From Opitutaceae bacterium (GTDB taxonomy: Bacteria; Verrucomicrobiota; Verrucomicrobiia; Opitutales; Opitutaceae), in contig JABTUS010000011.1 of the NCBI GenBank assembly GCA_015075305.1, positions 124,001 through 188,000 of the forward strand: DNA of 64,000 bases, given 5' to 3'. Position 1 is the first letter of the stretch. Every line of letters begins with the position of its first letter. The notes under the pieces are model-generated. The model ran no database searches. It was not told where the DNA came from and saw nothing but the letters and a program-made list of their open reading frames with translations. A program made the translations under genes and the position numbers. Below, piece after piece: positions 19,215-28,384 of the stretch.

Positions 19215-19522
19215 GGGCCTATAGCTCAACGGTTAGAGCAGGGGACTCATCAAACAGGTGCCAGCAGCGGGAAAGCCGCGGCTGGGATACGGGGAAATTC
19301 GGAGAAACCTTCGCGGGAACGCATGGCAACGCCGAGCCGAGCCGACGGTGCACCGTCGGAAGGTGTAGAGACTAGCGGAGGAGTTCAGACTCCTTAATCA
19401 CCGCGCCCACTCCCGTCACCCTACCGTCACACGACGCGGGTGAAGACATAGTCCGAGGAGCGTCGAAAGGCGCGCAAACTTGAATCCCTTGGTTCTGGGT
19501 TCGAATCCCGGTGGGCCCACCA
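19215..19522 (+). tRNA. tRNA-Ile(CAU), interrupted by a group I intron
   Basis: Exon 1 is 19215-19250 (36 nt) and exon 2 is 19483-19522 (40 nt, CCA encoded). Joined, they make a 76-nt cloverleaf: acceptor GGGCCTA with TGGGCCC, D stem GCTC/GAGC, anticodon stem GGGGA/TCCCT with loop CTCATAA, T stem CTGGG/CCCGG with TTCGAAT. The anticodon is CAT. The body resembles the AUA-reading tRNA-Ile2 (CTTGGTT variable loop, ATAATC near the anticodon) more than initiator or elongator Met, so C34 would need lysidine modification by TilS. The intron interrupts between positions 36 and 37. The gene is between the sulfhydrylase gene and the convergent DegT gene. Confidence 0.92.
19251..19482 (+). ncRNA. Group I intron (IC3-like) inside tRNA-Ile(CAU)
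   Basis: The 232-nt insert fits a self-splicing group I intron of the Azoarcus tRNA-Ile type. Exon 1 ends in U; the internal guide GTG (19258-19260) pairs with CAT of the exon, giving the U-G wobble at the 5' site. P2 pairs CCAGC (19261-19265) with GCTGG (19281-19285) and has a GAAA loop. The conserved core ATGGCAACGCCGAGCC lies at 19322-19337. P7 pairs AGACTA (19369-19374) with TAGTCC (19449-19454). P9 has GCGTC-GAAA-GGCGC at 19460-19473. The last base is G (19482). It is too short for a homing endonuclease. Confidence 0.9.
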
Positions 19523-19587
19523 CCCTTCCCGTGCGTGTCACGGTTTGAGGGAAAGAGCGGAGCACCTCGCGCGAGGCCTTGCGTCCG

Positions 19588-20802
19588 TCAGCGAGTCAGT
19601 CGCCGCGCGACGGATTCAACCGCGCGAATCAGCTTGGCAACATACCCGTCCGAAAACGCCTCGTTCATGTAAAGCAGGATGCTGTCGCCGAGAATCGCCT
19701 CGGCAACCGGACACCTGACCTGCCTGTAATCCATGCGTGTCAGCCCGAAATCCCGCACCGGCCAGGCGCCGCCAAAGAAATTGTGATTCTGGAAAACGCG
19801 GTAGCCGTACAACGGTTTTGGCAGGTACCCGGCCGAAAGATTGACTCCTTCCGCACGCAGCGCTTCCGCAAATCCGGCCTGACCGCCACGAAAGCGTTCC
19901 AATTCGAGGCGAAACAGATAAAACCAGAAACTGTGCTTGTCACCGGGCCTCGTCACCGGCGGCTGGATTCCGGGGATGGCACCGAGCGCCTCGTTCAGGC
20001 GCGTTGCGATTTGGATGCGCCGTGTGACAATGCCTCCAAGCTTGGGCAATTGTGCCGCTGCAATAGCCGCCTGCGGCTCGGTGATTCGGTAGTTGGGCGC
20101 AAGGTCGGCGGGATCCCGCAGCAGGGCGATGTCTCTCTCGCCGGCGACACGATCGTATGACTTGTCCCCCCATTTTCCAAGACTCACGCCATACTGCTCG
20201 GACTGCGTTCCCACCATGCCGCCGTCGCCGCAACTGATGTGTTTGTAGTCGTTGAAGGAGTAGCAGCCGAAATCGCCGAACGAACCGACCGGACGTCCTT
20301 CATGCTCGGCACCCCACGCCTGGGCGCAGTCCTCGATGACCGCCAGCCGGTGTTCCCGGGCAAGCGGCAGGATTGCACGCATGTCGCAGGGATTTCCCGC
20401 CAGATGCACCACCATGATCGCCCGCGTCCTTGAGGTGATGGCATTCCGAACGGCCGCGGGATCCAGATTGTACGTTCCCGGATCGAGGTCCGCAAAAACC
20501 GGCACGGCCTGCTGGTAGAGCACCCCGATGACGGATCCCATGTCCGTGATTGGCGGGACAATCACCTCGTCGCCGGGCCGGAGGCGCAGGGCCGCAAGTG
20601 CGATGTGCAGCGATGCGGTCCCTGAGGAACAGGGAGCGAGAAACCTGAACGGATAAAGTTTGTGAAATTCCTCCAGCAGCGCGGCGGTCTGGGGCCCCTT
20701 CCAATAAAACAGGGAGGTCTGCCCCAGCATCGTGGTCAGCCTGGCGAGCTCGGGTTCGCCCCAGCGGGTGGGACGCGGAAACGGCTCATCGACGATCGGC
20801 AT
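19588..20802 (-). CDS. DegT/DnrJ/EryC1/StrS-family PLP aminotransferase
   Basis: The 404-residue protein has the sugar-aminotransferase layout. It includes LAPCSSGTASLHIALAAL (PLP phosphate site), GDEVIVPPITDMGSV, AVIEDCAQAWGAE (Asp contacting the pyridine N) and the lysine loop CYSFNDYKHISCGDGGM. Members transfer an amino group to a keto-sugar or, in secondary metabolism, to cyclitols. It is the last gene of a tight operon with two amidohydrolase-family proteins: 5 bp separate it from the second one, and a TetR gene leads. No nucleotide-sugar genes adjoin, so the substrate is not evident; the context points to a small-molecule pathway rather than envelope sugar synthesis. A TIM-barrel plus StrS-aminotransferase set of this kind is common in Opitutaceae-like genomes only as far as I recall, not verified. 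Confidence 0.85.
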   Translation of the reverse strand: MPIVDEPFPRPTRWGEPELARLTTMLGQTSLFYWKGPQTAALLEEFHKLYPFRFLAPCSSGTASLHIALAALRLRPGDEVIVPPITDMGSVIGVLYQQAVPVFADLDPGTYNLDPAAVRNAITSRTRAIMVVHLAGNPCDMRAILPLAREHRLAVIEDCAQAWGAEHEGRPVGSFGDFGCYSFNDYKHISCGDGGMVGTQSEQYGVSLGKWGDKSYDRVAGERDIALLRDPADLAPNYRITEPQAAIAAAQLPKLGGIVTRRIQIATRLNEALGAIPGIQPPVTRPGDKHSFWFYLFRLELERFRGGQAGFAEALRAEGVNLSAGYLPKPLYGYRVFQNHNFFGGAWPVRDFGLTRMDYRQVRCPVAEAILGDSILLYMNEAFSDGYVAKLIRAVESVARRLTR

Positions 20803-20807
20803 GGGTG

Positions 20808-21560
20808 TCAGGAGAAAAAGCGCGCCGCGTTGCCGCTGCCGATCCGGCGGCGCTCCTGCGCGGTGAAGCCCGGTTCGGAGAGTTTGCCCGCCTGGGCGGC
20901 GGCCGACACAAGCGGGGTCAGGCTGCCGAACATCAGGCGCGAGGCGGCGATCTTGCCGCGCAGCATGGCGGCAAGGGCTACGTTTTCCTGATACGCGATG
21001 TCGGCATGGAAATTCTCGCGAAGCGCCGCCAGTTCAAGGGCCTCGGTCACCGACAGCCCTGTGATGAGCGGAGACAGTCCGGGGTTGGACCCAAGAAACG
21101 CCGCGATCTCGGCGACGGGCACGCCCTTGATCTTCAGGGCGAAATACCGGTGGCGCTCATCCTCAAGCCTCGCGGTGATCACGAGACGCAGACCGCGCGC
21201 AGTGAGAGCATCCACGATCGGGCGCATCGCGGCGGAGGTCAGACGGTAGTTGTGGTAGTTCGAATACAGGCGCACCGCGCGCACGCCGGGTGCTGCTGCG
21301 CACGCCTCGAGCTGTTCCTTCCAGTTGGCGAGAACCGGATTGATCACGGGCAGCGGCGCCAGGGCGCGCTTTCCTCGCAACGCTGCGAAAAGCGCCTCAT
21401 TGGCCGGCATGGGCTCGGGCTGGAACACCGCGGCAAGCGGGGAAACCGCCGCCTGTCCAACGCCCGCCCGCGCAAGGTGTCGCACAAGCTGCCCCGCACT
21501 CATTTCCGGAACGAGCGAAAAGGGCCAGGTTCCGAGGAAGCAATTGACGTCGAAAAGCAT
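20808..21560 (-). CDS. Amidohydrolase-2-like protein lacking the metal-binding residues
   Basis: The 250-residue product aligns by pattern with the neighbour at 21569: both have a short N-terminal strand, a helix-rich barrel, and an ending with an -AARxx- segment. It differs where metal ligands should be. The first strand reads MLFDVNCFLGTW, with Asn and Phe instead of the His pair, and the last metal or catalytic Asp region reads FGSLTPLVS where FGSD-P is expected. Other conserved spots survive (ALAPLPVINP, VRAVRLYSNYHNYRL). It could be an inactive partner for the neighbouring enzyme or have a metal-independent job. It overlaps neither neighbour: 8 bp upstream and 5 bp downstream, so co-translation is likely. 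Confidence 0.7.
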   Translation of the reverse strand: MLFDVNCFLGTWPFSLVPEMSAGQLVRHLARAGVGQAAVSPLAAVFQPEPMPANEALFAALRGKRALAPLPVINPVLANWKEQLEACAAAPGVRAVRLYSNYHNYRLTSAAMRPIVDALTARGLRLVITARLEDERHRYFALKIKGVPVAEIAAFLGSNPGLSPLITGLSVTEALELAALRENFHADIAYQENVALAAMLRGKIAASRLMFGSLTPLVSAAAQAGKLSEPGFTAQERRRIGSGNAARFFS

Positions 21561-21568
21561 GGGGAGAA

Positions 21569-22339
21569 TCAGGCGAGATTGAGCAGCCGAGCTGCGTTGC
21601 TGAAGAGGATGCGTTCCTTGTCCGCCGCGGAAAGCCGCGCACCCGTCACGCGTTGAATGGAAACACCGATCGCGCGACCTGGCAGGTCCGAGCCATGGAT
21701 GATGCGATGGGAGCCGAGATGCTCCACCGCGTACTCGAGCAGCCCCTCATCCGCCAGTCCGCCGGAGGTGTCGATCGTCACGTTGTCGAGGTCCTTCACC
21801 TCGAGTATCCCGCGAACACCGCAGCCCGTGAGATGCGCCATGATGATCGGCACGTCCGGATGCCGCCGCGCCAGCGTGGCGGTGTCCGCGGGATCCGTGT
21901 GGAAACTGCGCTGACGGATGTTCGTCTGGCTCCAGCTGTGCTGCAGCACGACGAGATTCCAGCGGCGCGCCGCCTCCATCACGGGCGCCATGCAGGCGTC
22001 GCGCGCATTATTGCAGATCTCGAGCTTGATGCCGATGAAGCCGTGCCCTTCGACGCAGCGCTCCACCTCGGTCATGACGGCCTTTTCACCCAGCCGCGGA
22101 TTCAGGAAGCAGAAAAACCGGAAGTAGCCGGGATACATCGCCTGCACCTTCGCCGAGTCGTCGTTGACCTCGGCAACCTGCCCGGCGGTGAAATTGCGCC
22201 CATACAGAAGCACATCCCCGAGGCCGATCATCTTTTCGACGCCGAGCGCGCGTCCGTGGCGCACGAGCCAGTCGACCTCAGGCCTGGTCAGGCCGTGCTT
22301 GAACATGACCGGATGCGTGTGGGCGTCTATAATGCGCAT
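21569..22339 (-). CDS. Amidohydrolase family 2 (TIM-barrel metal hydrolase or decarboxylase)
   Basis: The 256-residue cytosolic protein shows the family's full ligand set. HxH is in IDAHTHP at the N-terminus, a conserved lysine in FIGIKLE, His in VVLQHSWSQ, His in PIIMAHLTG and Asp in RIIHGSDLPG. Family members hydrolyse lactones, amides or esters or decarboxylate aromatic acids using Zn or Mn. The short N-terminal leader and lack of signal fit a cytosolic enzyme. It heads the enzyme part of the operon, 66 bp after the TetR gene. The substrate is unknown; the DegT aminotransferase two genes on suggests an amino-sugar or cyclitol-type compound. Confidence 0.85.
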   Translation of the reverse strand: MRIIDAHTHPVMFKHGLTRPEVDWLVRHGRALGVEKMIGLGDVLLYGRNFTAGQVAEVNDDSAKVQAMYPGYFRFFCFLNPRLGEKAVMTEVERCVEGHGFIGIKLEICNNARDACMAPVMEAARRWNLVVLQHSWSQTNIRQRSFHTDPADTATLARRHPDVPIIMAHLTGCGVRGILEVKDLDNVTIDTSGGLADEGLLEYAVEHLGSHRIIHGSDLPGRAIGVSIQRVTGARLSAADKERILFSNAARLLNLA

Positions 22340-22405
22340 GGATTCAATTCGAGAGCGGATGGGATGCTTGGAAAAACTGCGGATGCACCGTCTGCGCGTT
22401 GATGG

Positions 22406-23047
22406 CTATTTTCTCAGCAATCCGTGGAATGCGAGGTCGACGACCTGGGTGACGCGCATCTCGCGCACCTTTGGGCTGTCCATGTCGAGCCCCACGCTGA
22501 TTTTCAGCGAATGGTAGTTCGAATAGTAGATGAAGCACAGGCCGATGAAGTTCACCAGCAGGTGCCTGATGTCGGCGGGAGCGCGAAAGATTCCCTGCCG
22601 GACACCGTCCTCGATGATGAGACGAAACCGCTCGGTGAAAGGGTTCTTCGAAAGCTTCGAGGCGCTGCGCGCCATGTGCCGGCCGCGCTCAAGGTTCTCC
22701 CACAGGAGCAGCCGGTAGAATTCCGGGTTGGCGTCGAGGAACTTGAAGTAGGCGACGAGCAGGTCCCTCAACTGCTGGTCTGCGCGCCCCTTCGCCACCA
22801 CCGCCTGAAATTCGACCGACTCCAGGCGACCGAGCACATCCACCAGCGCCGCGAGGTAGATGTCATTCTTGGACCCATAGTAGTGGTACACCATCCGCTT
22901 GTTGGATTTCGCCTTCGCCACGATTTCGTCGACGGAGACGCCATGATACCCCTTCTCCGAGAACAACCGGATCGCAGCCTGCAGCAGACGCCGCTTCGTG
23001 CGGTCCGGGTTGCGGCGGCGAATGACTTTCTCGGCATCGCTGTTCAT
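22406..23047 (-). CDS. TetR/AcrR-family transcriptional regulator
   Basis: The start chosen is ATG at 23045-23047 (MNSDAEK), giving about 213 residues; a TTG 12 bases further up is the alternative. The N-terminal helix-turn-helix is clear: TKRRLLQAAIRLFSEKGYHG, VSVDEIVAKAKSNKRMVYHY, YGSKNDIYLAALVDV. The C-terminal ligand domain is helical (LRDLLVAYFKFLDANPEFYR; ADIRHLLVNFIGLCFIYYSN). It lies directly upstream of the amidohydrolase/DegT operon on the same strand and probably regulates it together with itself. No clear palindromic operator was found in the 66-bp gap or upstream. Confidence 0.9.
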   Translation of the reverse strand: MNSDAEKVIRRRNPDRTKRRLLQAAIRLFSEKGYHGVSVDEIVAKAKSNKRMVYHYYGSKNDIYLAALVDVLGRLESVEFQAVVAKGRADQQLRDLLVAYFKFLDANPEFYRLLLWENLERGRHMARSASKLSKNPFTERFRLIIEDGVRQGIFRAPADIRHLLVNFIGLCFIYYSNYHSLKISVGLDMDSPKVREMRVTQVVDLAFHGLLRK

Positions 23048-23186
23048 GAAGGCCCACAAGAACCATGCAAACCGCGACCGGAAGGCAACAGGGAATCGAC
23101 TCCGGACGGAACCTCGCTGGCGCGGCGCATGCCCCGGCTCCCTCCCGTCCTATTCAACGCTACGGATTCCCGCGGCTGGCGGAGAA

Positions 23187-24272
23187 TCATCGGGTCATGA
23201 CTCGTGCAAGCGCGGTCTCAAGGAGTTCCCCGTGCGTCTCGGTGGTGATCAGGCGGCCGTCCCGATCGAGAAGAAAGGTCGCGGGAATACTGCGGATGTT
23301 GAACCTCTTGCCGAAAGGATGGGAGCCTCCCTTTTCGTTGAACCACTGGGGCCAGGTCAGCTTTTCATCGGCGATGAATTTTTCCAGCTTCGACTTGTCG
23401 GCTATCTTGTCGAAGGTGATCCCAACAACCTCAAAGCCGCTGGCACCCCATTTTGCCAGCGCCTCCTTGATGTTGGGAAGCTCCTTGACGCATGGCACGC
23501 ACCAGGTGGCCCAGCAGTCGATCAGGACCACCTTGCCGCGCAGATCCCTGAGATCGAACTTTCGTCCGTCGAGCGCGGTAAAGCTGAGCTCCATCGGATT
23601 TCTCCTGAGATCAAGGATCGCCAGTTGCCCGCTGCCCAGCGCGGCAAGGTCCGGAATCTCGCTTGCGGCCAGTGTATTGAGGTAGGGTTCCAGACGGGCG
23701 GGTTCTTGCTTTTCCAAGGCGTGGACCATCGCCTGTTCGAGAAATGTCCGATACGGTGAGGCCGGCGCACGTCCGGCCACGGTCGCGATTCGCGCAGCCA
23801 GCACCTTCAGATCAGGCTGGCCGCGGGCATCGACGTCGATGGCCATGCGGTTTCGTCCGGCAACCCAGTTCAACCCCGCCCAAACGTTGTCCGGCCAGGA
23901 ATGATTCGCGAGAGCATCCGCCAGTGTTTCATCCAGGTGCTTCAGCCAGCCGCTGCGGAGTTCGGCAGCACGGTCCCCCTGCATCCAGTCACCGCAGTTG
24001 AGAAGGTTGTAAAGGATGCCTCCGACGCGCCTCTCATCCGGGTACTTCTCGAAGAATTCCAGGGCCTTGCCACTGATCTGGTCGAAATTCACGGGCGCAC
24101 CAGCTTCGCCTCGCGCACCCATGCCCTCAATGTGCTGCTGCCAGATGGCCGTCGCCGCGGGATCAATGGCCGGCACTGCGATAGAGGCCCCCTGCGCCGA
24201 CAAGACGCAAGCCGCCGCCTGCAGGAGAAACATGAGCGCCGCGAGTTTCATGGTGACGCGATTGACGGGCAT
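23187..24272 (-). CDS. TlpA/ResA-like thioredoxin-fold protein with N-terminal signal sequence
   Basis: The 361-residue product starts with a signal peptide (MKLAALMFLLQAAACVLSAQ if the ATG at 24251 is used; the ATG at 24272 adds MPVNRVT). About 200 residues of helical domain without a recognised name follow. The C-terminal thioredoxin domain has the active site WCVPC in CWATWCVPCVKELPN and the cis-Pro region FNIRSIPATFLLDRDG. Such proteins reduce disulfides or support cytochrome maturation in the periplasm; a membrane-anchored or lipidated form is possible. It begins 23 bp after the TonB receptor gene on the same strand, so the pair is probably an operon, a common arrangement in Bacteroidota and Verrucomicrobiota nutrient loci. 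Confidence 0.88.
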   Translation of the reverse strand: MPVNRVTMKLAALMFLLQAAACVLSAQGASIAVPAIDPAATAIWQQHIEGMGARGEAGAPVNFDQISGKALEFFEKYPDERRVGGILYNLLNCGDWMQGDRAAELRSGWLKHLDETLADALANHSWPDNVWAGLNWVAGRNRMAIDVDARGQPDLKVLAARIATVAGRAPASPYRTFLEQAMVHALEKQEPARLEPYLNTLAASEIPDLAALGSGQLAILDLRRNPMELSFTALDGRKFDLRDLRGKVVLIDCWATWCVPCVKELPNIKEALAKWGASGFEVVGITFDKIADKSKLEKFIADEKLTWPQWFNEKGGSHPFGKRFNIRSIPATFLLDRDGRLITTETHGELLETALARVMTR

Positions 24273-24295
24273 ATTGTCGGCCCCGGGCGTTTCGG

Positions 24296-27187
24296 TCAGA
24301 ATGACTTCTTGAGCGTGAACGTCACGTAGCGCTGGCGCGGGTCCTCATACCGGCTGTAGTACGAATAGATGTCGGTGCGGAATGCGGGCTCCTTGTTGAG
24401 CACATTGCGAACTGACAGCGTGACCTTCGTATTTTCCAGCCAGCGCCGCCAGGTGTGGTCGGAGGCGTTGGTCGCGGGAAACTGGTAGGCGACAAGCGCG
24501 TCCCAAAGAATCGCGGAGGGAATGCGGGCACCGTCCAGGCCGTTTCCGGTGGGAAAGGCAGGTGAGGGTCTTGTACTGGCTGCGACATAGGAACCAATGT
24601 AGCTCGCCGTGACCCCTGCGGTCCAGGGTCCGCGATCCCAGAACAGGGTGGAGATGGATTTCCACTTGAGAGGATTGCCTGAGCTGCCGGCTCGTTCGAC
24701 GATCGGATTCACCGGCAGGACCTGATCGCGGAAGGACTCGGTCCAAGTGGTGTTCGTTGTCGCCGTAAACGTGCCGACGCGATCGAAACTGCGGCGATAG
24801 GATGCCTTCACGTCAATGCCATTGGTCTTGGTGAAGCCCACGTTGACCGGACGATAGTCAACCATCGTCACCTGCCCCAACCATCCCTTCGCGATGTCGT
24901 CCGGAGTTGGAGCCGCGCGTTCAATGCGGCCCGGATAGGAATCCGGACTTGCGAGAATGTTGCTTGGGCCTCCGGGTGAAACGATCGCGTTGATCTTTTC
25001 GATCTCCCAGAAATCCACCGTGAGCTGCAGTCCGGGAACGGCCCGCGGGGTCAGAATCACGCCGTAGTTCCATGCCGTGGAGGTCTCAGGCTTGAGGTCG
25101 GGGTTTCCTCCCGCACGTTCCGAGTGGGGATAGTTGTAGAGGAGATTGCCGCGAGCGGGATCGGTGAAGGGCGTGATGGCATCGGTGACCACACGGGGGT
25201 TTTCATAGCTGGACTGGTCGGGTGGAAAAAATCCCTCCGCATAGGAAACCCTGAGGGCGACATCCTTGGTGGGCGCGACAACCAGGGCGGCGATTGGGCT
25301 GGTTTCATCCGTAGAGTCATCCGTGCCCTCCCAGCGGACGCCGAGGTTGAGATCTATCGAGTCGACCGGCAGCGGACGCCATTTGGGGCCAACCAGCGGA
25401 ACCACGCTTTCGAGGAACACTGATTCCGTGCGGCGGGACTGGACGACGACCGAGTTGCTGTTTCCCGCCACCGGCAGATTGGCCAGAGCGGTAGGACTCA
25501 CATTGATTGTCTGATGCGTGCGGTACTTGCCCCAGATCATTTCGGCACCTGGCGAGATCTTGATCGGTCCCGCCGGCAGGTCGAACACCTCTCCCACGAC
25601 ACGGGCGTTAACCTGCGACAGGTAGTTGTAGTACGTGTAGGCCCGGCTGTAGTGGAGGAAATCCTTGATCTGCTCGTAGCGTGGAAATGTCACATGATCG
25701 GCGAGCGGATTGTAGATCGCGCGGCGCTGCGCGAGCGTGAGGCCAATCGTCGAGGTGCTCGTGAGAAACGTGTTGAGATTCTGGGTTGGATTCGTGCCGG
25801 TCGAGTGACTGCGCCCATACTCTCCGGTGCCGTCCAGCGACCACTCCCAGCGATCAGACAGCTTGCCCTTGACTCCAAGGACCGTCCGCGCGCCCTGTCG
25901 CTCCTGAAAGAGGCTGGGATCGGGCAGGTCAACCGGATCGTAGAAAACTCTCACAGGTACGCCCACGAAGCCGGGAGTCACCCCCGTCCGAAAGGGATTG
26001 ATGGGATCGGTGGCGGACAGGGAGATGCTTGCCAGTGATTGCGGTCCGCTGTAGTCGGATCGGAAATACGAGACATCGGCCTCTGCGTAGACGGAAAGCC
26101 TGTCCTTGAAAAGCTCATGCTCGAACTGCGACATGAACGCGTAGCGATCCTCCGGGCGATAGATGACGGAGCGACCAAAACGATTTCCCAAACTGGCCGT
26201 TCCCGCGCTTCCGGTGAAGGAGGACGGTGTCAGCGACGCACCGTCCTGACCCGCCGGTATTGCCGCAAACCGGGCGTTTGAAGCCCCTGGTATCGGCAGG
26301 ATGCCGGTTGTGGACGTAAGCAGGATCGTTCCGGGCATGCCATTGAATCCCTGAATGATGTAGTTCTCAAAAACGGACTGCCCGCCGACGGTCGCCGTGG
26401 TGTTGGCCGGATATCGGGCGAGCGCGTTTTTCAGGAAGTTCCTGTCCTCATTCAAGAGCGGGTCGCTGTGCTGGTAGGTGAGCGTGAAGGAGAGCTGGGT
26501 CCGGCCCTGGTTGAAATTGAGTCCTTGAAAATAGGAAAACTCGTAACGGGACGCACCGCCATCCGTGCTCGTCCCCACCGTGGCGCTCGCCTCGCCGCCC
26601 GAGTATTCCCTGCGCAGCACGATGTTGATCGCGCCGCCAATCGCGCCGCCTCCGTAAATCGCCGAGGCGGATGACGGGAGGATCTCGATTCGCTCGATGG
26701 AGGAGACTGGGATGCGGTTGAGGTCGGGGCCGGCGGACAGATTGCCGCGCTGAAGGCGACGCCCATTGACGAGGACCGTAGTCTGCAGCGAGGAGAAGCC
26801 CCTCAGCTTGACCTCGGAATTCTGGTAGGTGAGACCACCGACAATCTGAGGGTTTCCCGCCGAGCCCTGCAGGGAAACACTGCCGTAGTCGGAGGTCTGT
26901 GGCGACACACGGAAAAGCTCCTCGAGCGTTGTGACGCCACGCCGCTCAATCTCCTCCCGCGTCAAGACGTCGTAGGCCAGGGGTGCCCGTTCGTCGGTGC
27001 GGAGAATGGTCTGGTTGTTGAGACCGCCGATCTTTGATGCGGAAACCTCAAACTTCTCGAGTTCAATCGACCGGCTGGTTCGATCGGTCTGAGCCATGGC
27101 GGCACCCCCGGCGCATATCGCCGAAAGAGCAATGAAAAGACGCCAGTTGATCCTCCAGCCGGCTGGCGGCATTGTTTCGATATTCAT
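24296..27187 (-). CDS. TonB-dependent outer-membrane receptor
   Basis: The ATG at 27185-27187 gives 963 residues with signal sequence MNIETMPPAGWRINWRLF and IALSAICAGGAAMAQ; the frame stays open further up without a convincing start. After a linker (SIELEKFEVSASKIGG) comes the plug: LAYDVLTREEIERRGVTTLE, LEELFRVSPQTSDY, VKLRGFSSLQTTVLVNGRR, RIEILPSSASAIYGGGAIGG. The barrel follows, with many aromatic strands, and ends RYVTFTLKKSF. The domain pattern matches receptors for carbohydrate or metal-chelate ligands. The thioredoxin-like gene immediately downstream suggests joint expression. The ligand cannot be read from the sequence. Confidence 0.9.
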   Translation of the reverse strand: MNIETMPPAGWRINWRLFIALSAICAGGAAMAQTDRTSRSIELEKFEVSASKIGGLNNQTILRTDERAPLAYDVLTREEIERRGVTTLEELFRVSPQTSDYGSVSLQGSAGNPQIVGGLTYQNSEVKLRGFSSLQTTVLVNGRRLQRGNLSAGPDLNRIPVSSIERIEILPSSASAIYGGGAIGGAINIVLRREYSGGEASATVGTSTDGGASRYEFSYFQGLNFNQGRTQLSFTLTYQHSDPLLNEDRNFLKNALARYPANTTATVGGQSVFENYIIQGFNGMPGTILLTSTTGILPIPGASNARFAAIPAGQDGASLTPSSFTGSAGTASLGNRFGRSVIYRPEDRYAFMSQFEHELFKDRLSVYAEADVSYFRSDYSGPQSLASISLSATDPINPFRTGVTPGFVGVPVRVFYDPVDLPDPSLFQERQGARTVLGVKGKLSDRWEWSLDGTGEYGRSHSTGTNPTQNLNTFLTSTSTIGLTLAQRRAIYNPLADHVTFPRYEQIKDFLHYSRAYTYYNYLSQVNARVVGEVFDLPAGPIKISPGAEMIWGKYRTHQTINVSPTALANLPVAGNSNSVVVQSRRTESVFLESVVPLVGPKWRPLPVDSIDLNLGVRWEGTDDSTDETSPIAALVVAPTKDVALRVSYAEGFFPPDQSSYENPRVVTDAITPFTDPARGNLLYNYPHSERAGGNPDLKPETSTAWNYGVILTPRAVPGLQLTVDFWEIEKINAIVSPGGPSNILASPDSYPGRIERAAPTPDDIAKGWLGQVTMVDYRPVNVGFTKTNGIDVKASYRRSFDRVGTFTATTNTTWTESFRDQVLPVNPIVERAGSSGNPLKWKSISTLFWDRGPWTAGVTASYIGSYVAASTRPSPAFPTGNGLDGARIPSAILWDALVAYQFPATNASDHTWRRWLENTKVTLSVRNVLNKEPAFRTDIYSYYSRYEDPRQRYVTFTLKKSF

Positions 27188-27334
27188 AGTATTGACGCGA
27201 AGAGAATGCTTGCTGTCCGTCCGCCCAAGGCGCGTCGAGCACGAAACGTTCCGCGCCTCGCGAAAGCTGAAGTCCGAATCTGCGGGTACCGCTGAAAGCG
27301 CCACCTCGACACTTGCCGGGAACGGTCACTCCAC

Positions 27335-28381
<1,047 letters not shown>

Positions 28382-28384
28382 CCG

